A stretch of 64,000 bases of DNA, from contig ONLG01000006.1 in NCBI GenBank assembly GCA_900318625.1, positions 1 through 64,000 of the forward strand, read 5' to 3'. Under the pieces are notes generated by a model. That model worked only from the letters and a program-made list of their open reading frames with translations. It was not told the origin of the DNA and ran no database searches. This DNA comes from an uncultured Prevotella sp. GTDB lineage: Bacteria > Bacteroidota > Bacteroidia > Bacteroidales > Bacteroidaceae. A program made the translations under genes and the position numbers. Positions 26,056 through 34,683 of this stretch are shown here, one piece after another. The number at the start of each line of letters is the position of its first letter. Within the stretch, counting starts at the first letter, position 1.

Positions 26056-27363
26056 CTATTCAACCTTGAACTTGGCAAACCACCGCTCGTTGAAGGTGAA
26101 GCCCACATTGATGCGGAAGATGTTCTCCTTGACAAATCCTTCTGCCGACTGGCGCACCCACTGGCCGCTGATATTGAGAAGCGAACGGTTGTTGTAGCTG
26201 TTGATGATGGGTATGCCCACACCGAGACTCACACAGAGTTCGCTCGGACCGTCGGCTCCGTTGATCTTCTGATAGGGCGAAGCATACGACACACCGGCAC
26301 GGTAGTGTACCCTGCCGAAGAAAGAACGGTCGCGCTCGTTGTGGCAATACTCACCTCCGAAGGAGTATTTCTTGCGGTCGGCGAAGAGTCCCTTGACCGG
26401 CACATACGACGAAGCTGCACCGTTGTCGGTGTACTGTGGAAACTCCACATTGCTCCACTTCTGCAGCTGATAGTCGAACTCCAGCTTGATACGGTTGCTG
26501 TGGTTCCATGCCAGACCCGCTCCGAACACGTGTGGCAGTGCCAGGGCGTTTTCGGCAACATAGCGGGTGGTGTCGGATGTCTCTGTCTGCTTGTTGGTAG
26601 AAATCACCAGACACTCGGCATCGGCACCCAACTTGTGGCCCAGGCTGTAGACAAGACCCAGCGTGAAGCGGTCCTTGCGGCTCACGCGAGCCTCGTACTG
26701 GAGTCCGAAATCGAGCTTATAGCTGTGTACCGAGGCTTTATACACACGCGACAGCGTGTTTACGTAGGTCTCACTATAGCTGTTTATCACATATCGGTTA
26801 TAGCCGCCCCAGAGATACGAAGCATTGAAGCCCACCGACAAACCCCTAAAAGGCTCCCAGCCAGCTCCGACAAAGACCTGATGCAAGCCGCCGTCGCCGC
26901 TGTAGCTGTTGGTATAAGTGGGGTTTGAACCGTCTTCGTAGGTGCCCTTGTTCACATTGCTTGTGCTCGAATAGCTGTATCCAACATTGGTGTAAGGCAG
27001 CAGACCATAGCTCACGCCCAGCCCCTTAGCCACGCGGAAAGCGGCAACAGCATAGTCGAAAGTGGCTCGGTTGCCGCTCTGCTTCTTGCCTTTCTCTTCA
27101 AATGTGTTGCGCTGGAGCCCCACTCCGGCATCGAAAATGAACGACAGGGAGTCGATAGCCGAATAGGCGGCAGGGTTCAGATAGTCAATCTGATTGTGCT
27201 CGCGCATGGCATATCCGATGCCGTTCATGCCACGGTTAAAGCCCGTAGACTGGTCTGCCAGCACGCCGAGACCGAACTGGCTGTATGGCGACTTGGTGCC
27301 ACTCTGAGCCATAACGGTTGCCGAGCAGGCAACCAGCAGAATGGCTATGTAAAACTTTCTCAT
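26056..27363 (-). CDS. FadL/OmpP1-like outer membrane barrel protein, function unknown
   Basis: 435 residues with a signal peptide (MRKFYIAILLVACSATVMAQ) and a body of alternating polar and hydrophobic strands ending in FNERWFAKFKVE. The opening GTKSPYSQFGLGVL and NPAAYSAIDS resembles Bacteroidota OMPs related to the FadL/PorV group. The gene begins the run OMP, lptC, cnnm, ppiD-like, suggesting a link to envelope assembly, but substrate or partner cannot be assigned. The -7 box TACTTTTG lies 28 bp upstream, and dyad array B about 114 bp upstream. Confidence 0.75.
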   Translation of the reverse strand: MRKFYIAILLVACSATVMAQSGTKSPYSQFGLGVLADQSTGFNRGMNGIGYAMREHNQIDYLNPAAYSAIDSLSFIFDAGVGLQRNTFEEKGKKQSGNRATFDYAVAAFRVAKGLGVSYGLLPYTNVGYSYSSTSNVNKGTYEDGSNPTYTNSYSGDGGLHQVFVGAGWEPFRGLSVGFNASYLWGGYNRYVINSYSETYVNTLSRVYKASVHSYKLDFGLQYEARVSRKDRFTLGLVYSLGHKLGADAECLVISTNKQTETSDTTRYVAENALALPHVFGAGLAWNHSNRIKLEFDYQLQKWSNVEFPQYTDNGAASSYVPVKGLFADRKKYSFGGEYCHNERDRSFFGRVHYRAGVSYASPYQKINGADGPSELCVSLGVGIPIINSYNNRSLLNISGQWVRQSAEGFVKENIFRINVGFTFNERWFAKFKVE

Positions 27364-27390
27364 CGTCGGTAAGTGTTTTTATAACGGATG

Positions 27391-27398
27391 CAAAAGTA
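27391..27398 (-). promoter_or_regulatory. -7 box upstream of the outer membrane barrel gene
   Basis: Minus strand TACTTTTG (complement of 27391-27398) followed by CATCC, 28 bp before the start at 27363. AT-rich upstream, no good TTTG at 19-21 bp. Confidence 0.5.
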
Positions 27399-27476
27399 TT
27401 GAAAAAAATCAAATTAACTGCATTTACCTCCGAAATATAACCTTTTTTTATATTGACAGCACCGCTACCGCAAAGC

Positions 27477-27535
27477 AATATGGGCCATATTGGTCAGTAA
27501 TATGGGCCATATTGGTCGGTAATATGGGCCATATT
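27477..27535. repeat. 22-bp tandem dyad array B (3 copies)
   Basis: AATATGGGCCATATT starts at 27477, 27499 and 27521, exact 22-bp period, linkers GGTCAGT and GGTCGGT. The array ends ATATTACTTTC and runs into the CATAAG repeat tract. It is upstream of the barrel gene (minus strand) and downstream of dinB. Confidence 0.9.
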
Positions 27536-27543
27536 ACTTTCTC

Positions 27544-27662
27544 ATAAGCCCTATATGACCTATAAGCCTCATAAGCCCTATAAGACCCATAAGCCCCATA
27601 AGCCTCATAAGCCCCATAAGCCTCATAAGCCCCACAAGCCCTATAAGACCCACAAGCCCCCT
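27544..27662. repeat. Degenerate CATAAGCCC / TATAAGACC tandem repeat
   Basis: About thirteen units of roughly 9 bp, mainly CATAAGCCC, CATAAGCCT and TATAAGACC. The reverse strand reads as a long Ala-Tyr-Glu/Gly repeat, but no start site or promoter supports a protein. Similar CATAAG words flank the arrays at 13990 and 50310-50375. Confidence 0.8.
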
Positions 27663-27683
27663 TGGTGGATTGATAAGGCACCC

Positions 27684-28832
27684 TCAGTCTTCAAACTCAA
27701 GGAAGCCCTCTACCCACATCGGCTCTGCGCCCCCCTCGCGAGTGGCTGCCTCGCTGTGCGAAACGGTGAGGCCGAGCAGCCGAATGTCGGTCGACGAAGG
27801 GTGCAGGCGGGCTGCGGCAGCCGACCAATGGGTGTCGGAGCCATGGTCAAAGCTCAGTTCGCCCTGCACCTGGCGCATGAGCTGTTTGGCAAGGGGCAGC
27901 AGCTGGTCTTTGGTTGTGAGCACTTCAGGCTGCGTTATGGAGCGAGTAATCTGAGTGAAGTCGGCAAACTTTACCTTCAGCGTGAGCGTGCGGCCTGCAA
28001 ACTGACTGCGTTCAACGCGCCCGACAAGCTCCGTCACCAAATGATAAAGCTCTATAGTAAGCTGAGCCGGACGCGAAAGGTCGTGAAGGAAAGTACGCTC
28101 GCACCCCACCGACTTGCGCTCGCGCTCTACGACGACGGGTCGGCTGTCGTTGCCACGCGCAAACTGATAGTACACCGCGCCTGCTTTTCCAAACACTTCC
28201 TGCAAGTGAGCAAGCGAGAGCTGGCGCAGCTGCAATCCCGTGAACACCCCCATCTTGTGCATACGCTCGGCTGTTCGCGGCCCCACTCCCCAGAACTTCT
28301 CCACCGGCAGACGGTCTATGAACTCCTGTGCGCGGTCGGGATGCACCGTCGTAAGGCCGTCGGGCTTGCGCCAGTCGGATGCTATCTTGGCAAGAAACTT
28401 GTTGTAGCTCACCCCGGCTGATGCCGTGAGGCTTGTCGCCTGGAGTATCTTCTGCTTAATCTCGCGGGCTATGTCCACGCCCAAAGCTATGCCGGGCTTG
28501 TTGTCGGTGACGTCGAGGAACGCCTCGTCGAGCGACAGCGGCTCCACGATGTCGGTGTATTGATGAAAGATTTGGTGTATCTGCGCCGACACCTCTTTAT
28601 ATTTATTAAAGTGCGGGGGCACGATTATCAGCTCGGGGCAGCGCTTCTTGGCAATGGCCACGGGCTGCGCCGACCCCACTCCGTATCGACGCGCCTCGTA
28701 GCTGGCCGTGCTGACCACCCCACGGGGGCCGTCGAAGCCCACTGCTATGGCCTTGCCGCGAAGCTCTGGGTGGTCTCTTTGCTCAACCGAAGCAAAGAAA
28801 GCATCCATGTCGATATGGATAATCTTGCGCAT
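27684..28832 (-). CDS. dinB: DNA polymerase IV
   Basis: Y-family translesion polymerase of 382 residues. The catalytic palm motif HIDMDAFFASVEQRDHP is at the N-terminus (Asp8 and the DxD region), with EPLSLDEAFLDVT near residue 98 giving the second acidic pair. Helix-hairpin-helix region and little-finger domain follow. A run of nine residues at the C-terminus lacks an evident beta-clamp motif QLxLF, although GLTVSHSEA precedes it. Divergent from the PurF-like gene. Confidence 0.93.
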   Translation of the reverse strand: MRKIIHIDMDAFFASVEQRDHPELRGKAIAVGFDGPRGVVSTASYEARRYGVGSAQPVAIAKKRCPELIIVPPHFNKYKEVSAQIHQIFHQYTDIVEPLSLDEAFLDVTDNKPGIALGVDIAREIKQKILQATSLTASAGVSYNKFLAKIASDWRKPDGLTTVHPDRAQEFIDRLPVEKFWGVGPRTAERMHKMGVFTGLQLRQLSLAHLQEVFGKAGAVYYQFARGNDSRPVVVERERKSVGCERTFLHDLSRPAQLTIELYHLVTELVGRVERSQFAGRTLTLKVKFADFTQITRSITQPEVLTTKDQLLPLAKQLMRQVQGELSFDHGSDTHWSAAAARLHPSSTDIRLLGLTVSHSEAATREGGAEPMWVEGFLEFED

Positions 28833-28880
28833 TTCTGCGTGCGAAGATAAACAAGATGGCAGATTTTTCCAAATCTTTTC

Positions 28881-28911
28881 TTTGTGTTCTCTGTGCTATT
28901 TGTTACCTTTG
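28881..28911 (+). promoter_or_regulatory. Promoter of the PurF-like gene
   Basis: TTTG (28881-28884) and TACCTTTG (28904-28911) separated by 19 bp, a textbook Bacteroidota promoter. The leader contains a small inverted repeat AGGGAC-GTCCT (about 28927-28942). Confidence 0.78.
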
Positions 28912-28975
28912 CATCGTTTTTAGGTAGGGACAACACCATGTCCTAAGTTCAACACACAATGTGTAAGGTAAAAAT

Positions 28976-30394
28976 ATGGGTGGCTTTTTTGGTACTATCT
29001 CAGTCAGGGAGTGCGTAAACGATTTGTTTTACGGCACCGACTACAATTCACATCTTGGCACTAAACGTGCAGGTCTCGTAACTTTCGACAAGGAAAAAGG
29101 CTTCAGCCGGGCTATTCACAGCATCGAACGTAGCTATTTCCGCACAAAATTCGAGGATGAGCTCGACGATTTCCAAGGCAACCAAGGCATCGGCGTGATA
29201 AGCGACACCGACCCGCAGCCCATCATCGTCAACTCTCACCTGGGGCGTTACGCCGTAGTGACAGTGGCAAAAATCAACAACATCCGCGAGATAGCCGACG
29301 AGCTGCTTGCCAAGCGTATGCACTTCAGCGAGCAGAGCGCCAACAAAATCAACCAGACCGAGCTCGTTGCGCTGCTCATCAACATGGGCGACACGTTCGT
29401 TGAGGGCATCAACAACGTCTACAGCCGCATCGAGGGATCGTGCTCAATGCTCATTCTGACCGAAGACAGACTGATTGCTGCTCGCGACGCACTGGGCCGC
29501 ACGCCGATAGTCCTGGGTAAAAAGGAGGGCGCATACGCCGCTACGAGCGAGACTTCGGCCTTCCACAACCTCGACTTCACTGAGGTGCGCGACCTCGGGC
29601 CGGGCGAGATAGTAAGTCTGAAAGCCGACAGCATCGAGGTGTTGCAGCAGCCATTCAAACGCAAGCAGATATGTTCGTTCCTCTGGGTGTACTACGGTTT
29701 CCCGGCAAGCGACTACGAAGGCATCAACACCGAGTTTGTTCGCGAGACCAACGGCAAGCGCCTCGGCGAGCAGGACGACGTGGAGGCCGACATAGTATGC
29801 GGCATACCAGACTCGGGAGTGGGCATGGCACTGGGCTACAGCGAAGGCCACAAAATCCCGTACAAGCGTGCGGTGCTGAAATACACCCCGACATGGCCGC
29901 GCTCGTTCACTCCGGGCTCGCAGACGCGACGCGACCTGGTGGCCAAGATGAAGCTCATACCCAACCCTGCCATACTGAAAGACAAGAGAATAGTATTCTG
30001 CGACGACTCGATAGTACGCGGTACGCAGCTGCGCGACAACGTGCGTACATTCTTCGACAACGGTGCAAAGGAGGTTCACGTGCGTATCTCGTGCCCGCCA
30101 CTGGTCTACGGTTGCCCGTTCATTGGCTTCACGTCATCGAAAAGCGACCTTGAGCTTATCACCCGACGCATTATCAAGGAATTTGAAGGCGACGAGAACA
30201 AGAAGCTGACTGAATATGCCACGACCGACTCGCCCGAATACAAGCGCATGGTTGACGAGATTGGCCGCCGTCTGGGGCTCACCTCGTTGCGCTTTGCCCG
30301 TCTGGACTCGCTCATAGAGTCGATCGGGCTGCCCAAATGCGACATCTGCACCCACTGTTTCGACGGAACTTCGTATTGCAAGTGCCACGAATAA
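28976..30394 (+). CDS. Amidophosphoribosyltransferase-like protein lacking the N-terminal catalytic cysteine
   Basis: 472-residue PurF relative with both domains: an Ntn-hydrolase (glutaminase) domain (1 to about 235) and a phosphoribosyltransferase domain with the PRPP loop IVFCDDSIVRGTQL near 338-351. PurF glutaminases need Cys directly after the initiator or propeptide (CGIFG); here the N-terminus is MGGFFGT, so the nucleophile is Gly, and the nearest Cys is residue 13. Ammonia cannot be made from glutamine in the usual way. The C-terminus has a cysteine cluster C-x2-C-x2-C-x6-C-x-C that could hold a metal or Fe-S site. A similar MGGFFGT paralogue is, from memory, common in Bacteroides. 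A separate canonical purF is presumably elsewhere. Confidence 0.85.
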   Translation: MGGFFGTISVRECVNDLFYGTDYNSHLGTKRAGLVTFDKEKGFSRAIHSIERSYFRTKFEDELDDFQGNQGIGVISDTDPQPIIVNSHLGRYAVVTVAKINNIREIADELLAKRMHFSEQSANKINQTELVALLINMGDTFVEGINNVYSRIEGSCSMLILTEDRLIAARDALGRTPIVLGKKEGAYAATSETSAFHNLDFTEVRDLGPGEIVSLKADSIEVLQQPFKRKQICSFLWVYYGFPASDYEGINTEFVRETNGKRLGEQDDVEADIVCGIPDSGVGMALGYSEGHKIPYKRAVLKYTPTWPRSFTPGSQTRRDLVAKMKLIPNPAILKDKRIVFCDDSIVRGTQLRDNVRTFFDNGAKEVHVRISCPPLVYGCPFIGFTSSKSDLELITRRIIKEFEGDENKKLTEYATTDSPEYKRMVDEIGRRLGLTSLRFARLDSLIESIGLPKCDICTHCFDGTSYCKCHE

Positions 30395-30410
30395 GGGGCG
30401 AGAAGTGAGC

Positions 30411-30447
30411 AGTGAGGGGCGAGAGAATGGTTCTCTCGCCCCTCACT
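30411..30447. terminator. Bidirectional terminator between convergent genes
   Basis: Perfect 17-bp stem AGTGAGGGGCGAGAGAA (30411-30427) and TTCTCTCGCCCCTCACT (30431-30447), loop TGG. It lies between the PurF-like gene and the convergent pantothenate kinase gene, overlapping neither stop. Confidence 0.85.
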
Positions 30448-30449
30448 GT

Positions 30450-31271
30450 TTATCTTTCATCCCTCAACAAGGCTGCGCCAATGGCTGTGCAGAACTCACT
30501 GTACTCGGGGATTATGAACCTTACGCCATAGATTTTCTCCATTGCAGGGAACACCACCTTGCATTGCGGCAGAAGCGTAAGGTTGCCGATAAGCACGAAA
30601 TCGCGTATGCCACGCCCCAGCGAACTCAGTATGGAGGCCGAGCCAACGGTCTGCAACACCATCCAAACAAGCCCCAAGGCTATGTCTTCGCGCGGAGCAT
30701 TGGCCTGGGCATTGGCAAAGAGCGAGGCTGTGGCATCGAGCGGAAGCCCCGGAAGCGGCCTGGCAGAGATGTCGCCTATATGCAGGTTGATGTGCGAAAT
30801 GTCGCCTCCGGCAGCCAGCGCGGCTATCTGGTGGATGTCGTCGGTCTTGAGCAGCAGTCGGGAAAGGCCGCTGAGCGTGCCGCCACCAATGCCCACACCA
30901 CCTATGTGGCGTATTTCGTCGCCGTCGCAGCTCACGAGCGAGGTGCCAGTACCCATGCTGACGACTATCATTCGCTCTAACCGCGACTCATACTTAGCAC
31001 CAAGTCCGTCGCACATGAACTCGTCGACGTGCTCCGTTGGCACTCCGTAGAGGGGTTTGTCGATGTATGCCGCCCCCACTCCTGTGAGCATAACCTTGTC
31101 TATCTGGGACAGTTCAATCTTGTTGTCGTACAGATATTTGCCGAAGGCTCCATAGAGAGAGGTTATCGGATCGTTGGCTTTGATGCGCAGAGGAGATATA
31201 ACCTTTCCGTCGCGGATGCCCACAATCTTGGTTGTACTGATGCCTACGTCAATTCCTATTGCTATGTTCAT
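30450..31271 (-). CDS. coaW: Type II pantothenate kinase
   Basis: ATP-dependent phosphorylation of pantothenate, first step of CoA synthesis. ATG 31271 gives 273 residues; the frame to 31337 adds a tail without family similarity. The ASKHA-fold phosphate-1 motif GIDVGISTTKIVGI is at the N-terminus and the phosphate-2 motif MIVVSMGTGTSLV near 113. IGGGTLSGLSRLLL near 138 is the segment shared with staphylococcal CoaW and eukaryotic PanK. It could also be a BadF-type ATPase, but length and the GGGT motif favour the kinase. Confidence 0.8.
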   Translation of the reverse strand: MNIAIGIDVGISTTKIVGIRDGKVISPLRIKANDPITSLYGAFGKYLYDNKIELSQIDKVMLTGVGAAYIDKPLYGVPTEHVDEFMCDGLGAKYESRLERMIVVSMGTGTSLVSCDGDEIRHIGGVGIGGGTLSGLSRLLLKTDDIHQIAALAAGGDISHINLHIGDISARPLPGLPLDATASLFANAQANAPREDIALGLVWMVLQTVGSASILSSLGRGIRDFVLIGNLTLLPQCKVVFPAMEKIYGVRFIIPEYSEFCTAIGAALLRDER

Positions 31272-31333
31272 GGTGGTAGAATGGTGTGTGTTGTGAACTG
31301 TGGATGATGAAAAGAAAACGGTATAAGACAGTG

Positions 31334-31879
31334 TCATTGCACTATCTTATACCGTATGCGATACTCGTGAGTGGCGTTGTCCCAGTTGGTACCGAGCAAC
31401 TCGAAACGCCCTATCTGCGCGGTGCTGCGCACGTGGCGGCCAATACACGGACAAATATCGAAGTCGCCTATCCTCACTAAGCGTATCATCTCGCTGGCAT
31501 TGGCAGGCAACCGCTCCAGACTGACAGCCGAATAGCTCACCGGCTCGTAGTCGTCGGCACCGTCGTAACGGCCCTGGTAGCTGCCGTCGGCCTCGCTGAC
31601 AAGCTGCTCAAGCTCGCTGCGCGTCATTTGCTCGAAGCTCACCTGCAGGTCCTCGGCTATGAGAAGATTCATCTGCCGCTCTATTTCCTTCTCCTCCTTG
31701 CGGTCGGGTTTTTGGTCGAGAACGTAGCTTATCTTGCTCTTCTTGCGCTCTATATGCGCCTTGGACGAACGCTCGCAGCCAAACATACGCACCATGAGCT
31801 GATTGAGCAGATGCTCTGCGGTGTGGGCGGGAGGGAACTCCTCCTTGTTGTGCTGATTGAAAATAGGCTCTGCGTCCAT
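31334..31879 (-). CDS. AlaX-like trans-editing protein
   Basis: 181-residue stand-alone relative of the alanyl/threonyl-tRNA synthetase editing domain, expected to hydrolyse mischarged tRNA. The metal-binding motifs are both present: HTAEHLL (HxxxH, near residue 19) and CIGRH (CxxxH, near 144). The N-terminal beta-barrel domain of longer AlaX forms is absent, so it resembles the short AlaX-S type. It lies between the pantothenate kinase gene (62 bp downstream) and the amylase gene. tRNA specificity (Ala, Ser or Thr) cannot be set from sequence. Confidence 0.78.
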   Translation of the reverse strand: MDAEPIFNQHNKEEFPPAHTAEHLLNQLMVRMFGCERSSKAHIERKKSKISYVLDQKPDRKEEKEIERQMNLLIAEDLQVSFEQMTRSELEQLVSEADGSYQGRYDGADDYEPVSYSAVSLERLPANASEMIRLVRIGDFDICPCIGRHVRSTAQIGRFELLGTNWDNATHEYRIRYKIVQ

Positions 31880-31935
31880 AGCTCTGATGATGTATTATGT
31901 TAATTACTGTGACACAGCGAGATAGCCATTGCTGG

Positions 31936-33606
31936 CTAAATAACAAATTTATATATTCTTGCGCCGTATGGAGCCACGCTGACCGACACCGGCTGGTCGC
32001 CATGGATGGCGGTCTGGAGCGGCTCGTTCGACAGCAGGTCCACTGCCGTGTACTCCTTCTCTGGTATCTGCATGAAGTCTATGGCGTGCTGCGGGATAAC
32101 TACGTCGCAGCAGGCAGGGCTGTCGGAGAAGTTGGCAACCACGAGCATGAACTCGTTGCCGGCCTTTCTGAGGAACGCATACTGCTTTGCAGCAATATGG
32201 TGGTTCATATACATCAGGTCGAAGAAGTCGCCTTCGGCAAATGCTTTTTCGGCATTGGCAAGATTGAGCACGTATTTATATATTGCCTCAAGCTGCTTCT
32301 CGTCGCTGCTCATGGCCCTGCGGTCGAAGTATCCGCGGCGTATGCTCTCCACCGACCAGTAGTCGAAGATGGTGGTGCGTCCGTCTTTGCCGCTGAAGCC
32401 CTCGGTGTCCATGCCGCGCTCGCCGAACTCCTGACCTGCATAGAGCATGAAAGGATTCTGCTGGAGCAGAACGCTGACAACCATTCCAGGCACTCCGCGC
32501 ATACCGTTGCCTGCGAAGAAGTCGCTCGCTATGCGTTGTTCGTCGTGGTTCTCGAGGAAGTACAGCATATTGCCGCGTATGTCGTCGGTTTCCTGCCACT
32601 TGTAGGAGATGTCGCCGGCACGCCGGTTTCCGCATATCACATCGCGCACACAGTCATACATTCCGACTTTGTCGTAGAGCCAGTCGAAGCCTGCACCTAT
32701 GTAGTTGCGGTACTGTGCCGGGTCGTAGACCTCGCCGATGAACTTCAGCTCGGGGTAGGTGAACCGTACTTTGTCGGTTGCCCATGCCCAGAAGGCGGCA
32801 GGCACCATCTCTGCCATGTCGCAGCGGAAGGCATCGATGCCCTTGGCTGCCCAGAAAAGCAGTATCGAGGTCATCTTGTTCCACGTGTCGGGGATGGGGC
32901 TGAAGTGCTCCGAGCGTCCCCCGGCATCGCAGTAGTCGATGCCGTAGTTGAGCTTCACGGTCTCATACCAGTCGTTGCGTCCGGGACGAGCCGAGAACTG
33001 GTCGTTGCCGGTGGCGCGGGCAGGCTGCTCCTGATAGTCCAGCTGCTCGCCGTCGGGGCGCGCAGCCTTGATGTCAGACAGGTCGAGAGGCTGTCCCCAG
33101 CAGTAGTAGAAGTTGTTCTTTGTACTGAAGTGCATCGTCGTGTCGTCGCCCTCGCCCAGGTCTGTGATGCCTTTGGGCTTGGCTACCGACTGATACTGGC
33201 GTGCCACATGATTGGGAACGAAGTCGATTACGACCTTCAGCCCTGCCTTGTGGCAACGCTTCACGAGTTCCTCGAACTCCTTCATGCGGTTAGGCACATC
33301 CACAGCAAGGTCGGGGTCTATGTCGTAGTAGTCGGTGATGGCATAGGGAGAGCCAGCCCGTCCCTTCACTACGAGAGGGTTCTGGCAGGGTATGCCATAG
33401 GCTGAATAGTCGGTTTCTGAGGCATGGCGTATCACTCCTGTGAACCAGATGTGGGTTGCCCCGAGAGCCTTGATGCGCCGAAGAGTCTTCAGGTCGAAGT
33501 CGTTGAGCTTTCCGCAACCGTTGTCGGCGTATGAGCCATTGGCTACACGTGCCGTCGAACGGTTGCCAAACAGGCGTGTGAACACCTGATAGATAATAGG
33601 TTTCAT
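31936..33606 (-). CDS. Cytoplasmic GH13 alpha-amylase-family enzyme
   Basis: Glycoside hydrolase family 13 protein of 556 residues. ATG 33606 (MKPIIYQVFTRLFG) gives the usual N-terminus; an upstream TTG at 33630 lies inside fabD. The four conserved regions are present: DFVPNH, GIDAFRCDMAE with the Asp nucleophile, GEVYD with the acid/base Glu, and ENHDEQR. The terminal region (about 470 on) is a beta-sandwich domain C. There is no signal peptide, so it probably acts on cytoplasmic glycogen or malto-oligosaccharides. It directly follows fabD, 16 bp apart. Confidence 0.9.
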   Translation of the reverse strand: MKPIIYQVFTRLFGNRSTARVANGSYADNGCGKLNDFDLKTLRRIKALGATHIWFTGVIRHASETDYSAYGIPCQNPLVVKGRAGSPYAITDYYDIDPDLAVDVPNRMKEFEELVKRCHKAGLKVVIDFVPNHVARQYQSVAKPKGITDLGEGDDTTMHFSTKNNFYYCWGQPLDLSDIKAARPDGEQLDYQEQPARATGNDQFSARPGRNDWYETVKLNYGIDYCDAGGRSEHFSPIPDTWNKMTSILLFWAAKGIDAFRCDMAEMVPAAFWAWATDKVRFTYPELKFIGEVYDPAQYRNYIGAGFDWLYDKVGMYDCVRDVICGNRRAGDISYKWQETDDIRGNMLYFLENHDEQRIASDFFAGNGMRGVPGMVVSVLLQQNPFMLYAGQEFGERGMDTEGFSGKDGRTTIFDYWSVESIRRGYFDRRAMSSDEKQLEAIYKYVLNLANAEKAFAEGDFFDLMYMNHHIAAKQYAFLRKAGNEFMLVVANFSDSPACCDVVIPQHAIDFMQIPEKEYTAVDLLSNEPLQTAIHGDQPVSVSVAPYGARIYKFVI

Positions 33607-33622
33607 GTCGGGAATGGTATCG

Positions 33623-34510
33623 TTATTCAATGCCGTGGGCTGAAACGCTCTTGTCTATGCGGCCAATCATTCCCTGCAGTGCCTTGCCGGGACCGCACTC
33701 TGTGAACTCGTCGGCACCGTCGGCAATCATGTTCTGCACACTTGCCGTCCAGCGCACGCTGCCCGTGAGCTGAGCAATGAGGTTTGCCTTGATTTCGGCA
33801 GGGTCGGTATGTGGCTTGGCATCGTAGTTCTGGTAAACCGGGCACTTAGGAGCTGCAAACTCGGTGGCCTCGATAGCCGTCTTCAGCTCTTCCTGAGCAG
33901 GGCGCATGAGGGGCGAATGGAACGCACCGCTGACAGCCAGCGGCAGAGCACGCTTGGCTCCGGCAGCCTTCATCTGCTCGCAAGCGGCATTGACGGCATC
34001 AACATTTCCTGAGATGACGAGCTGTCCGGGACAGTTGTAGTTGGCCGGAATGACAACGCTCTGCTCGGTGCTCACGGCGGCACAAATCTCCTCTACCTTC
34101 TCGTCGGGCAGTCCGATGATGGCAGCCATGGTGCCGGGAGCAGCCTCGCAAGCCTTCTGCATTGCCATTGCACGGGCATAAACCAGGCGCAGGCCATCCT
34201 CGAAGGTGAGGGCTCCGGCAGCTACGAGTGCTGAGAACTCGCCCAGCGAGTGACCGGCAACCATAGCGGGCTGGAAGTCGTCGCCCATGCACAGGGCGCT
34301 GATTACGCTGTGGAGGAACACGGCAGGCTGTGTCACCTTGGTCTGCTTCAGCTCATCAGCTGTTCCCTCGAACATGATATCGGTAATCTTGAAGCCAAGC
34401 ACCTCGTTGGCTTTGTCGAAAAGTTCCTTGGCAAGTGGGTTGTTCTCATAGAGGTCTTTGCCCATTCCAACGAACTGGGCTCCCTGACCGGGGAATACGA
34501 ATGCTTTCAT
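33623..34510 (-). CDS. fabD: Malonyl-CoA:ACP transacylase
   Basis: Loads malonyl groups onto acyl carrier protein for fatty acid synthesis. The 295-residue protein has FPGQGAQFVGMG at the N-terminus, the nucleophile elbow GHSLGEFSAL near residue 87 and the catalytic His in SGAFHSPLM near residue 194. Length is normal. The -7 box TAATTTTG (complement of 34576-34583) is 66 bp upstream, close to the terminator of the preceding gene. Confidence 0.96.
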   Translation of the reverse strand: MKAFVFPGQGAQFVGMGKDLYENNPLAKELFDKANEVLGFKITDIMFEGTADELKQTKVTQPAVFLHSVISALCMGDDFQPAMVAGHSLGEFSALVAAGALTFEDGLRLVYARAMAMQKACEAAPGTMAAIIGLPDEKVEEICAAVSTEQSVVIPANYNCPGQLVISGNVDAVNAACEQMKAAGAKRALPLAVSGAFHSPLMRPAQEELKTAIEATEFAAPKCPVYQNYDAKPHTDPAEIKANLIAQLTGSVRWTASVQNMIADGADEFTECGPGKALQGMIGRIDKSVSAHGIE

Positions 34511-34592
34511 ATCTGATAGTTTTAATTTGTTGTTATGAATATAGCCCGTATGTTGATGTAATTCATAAGGCCATGCAAAATTATAAAAAAAA

Positions 34593-34619
34593 ACTCAACT
34601 GACTTAATATCAGCTGAGT
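34593..34619 (-). terminator. Terminator after the 34684 gene
   Basis: Stem ACTCAACTGA (34593-34602) and TCAGCTGAGT (34610-34619), one G-T pair, loop of 7. On the minus strand a run of T (complement of 34585-34593) follows. It lies right upstream of the fabD -7 box. Confidence 0.75.
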
Positions 34620-34683
34620 TTTTATGCTTTTTCCTCAGTTTTAGGTATGCCGAAACCGGCTTTCCTGTGTGGCCAGCGGCGGT

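Noticed and set aside
27544..27662. Protein with Ala-Tyr-Glu repeats (minus strand)
   Set aside because: The frame comes from the 9-bp DNA repeat, includes the dyad array at its end, and has no promoter or signal sequence.
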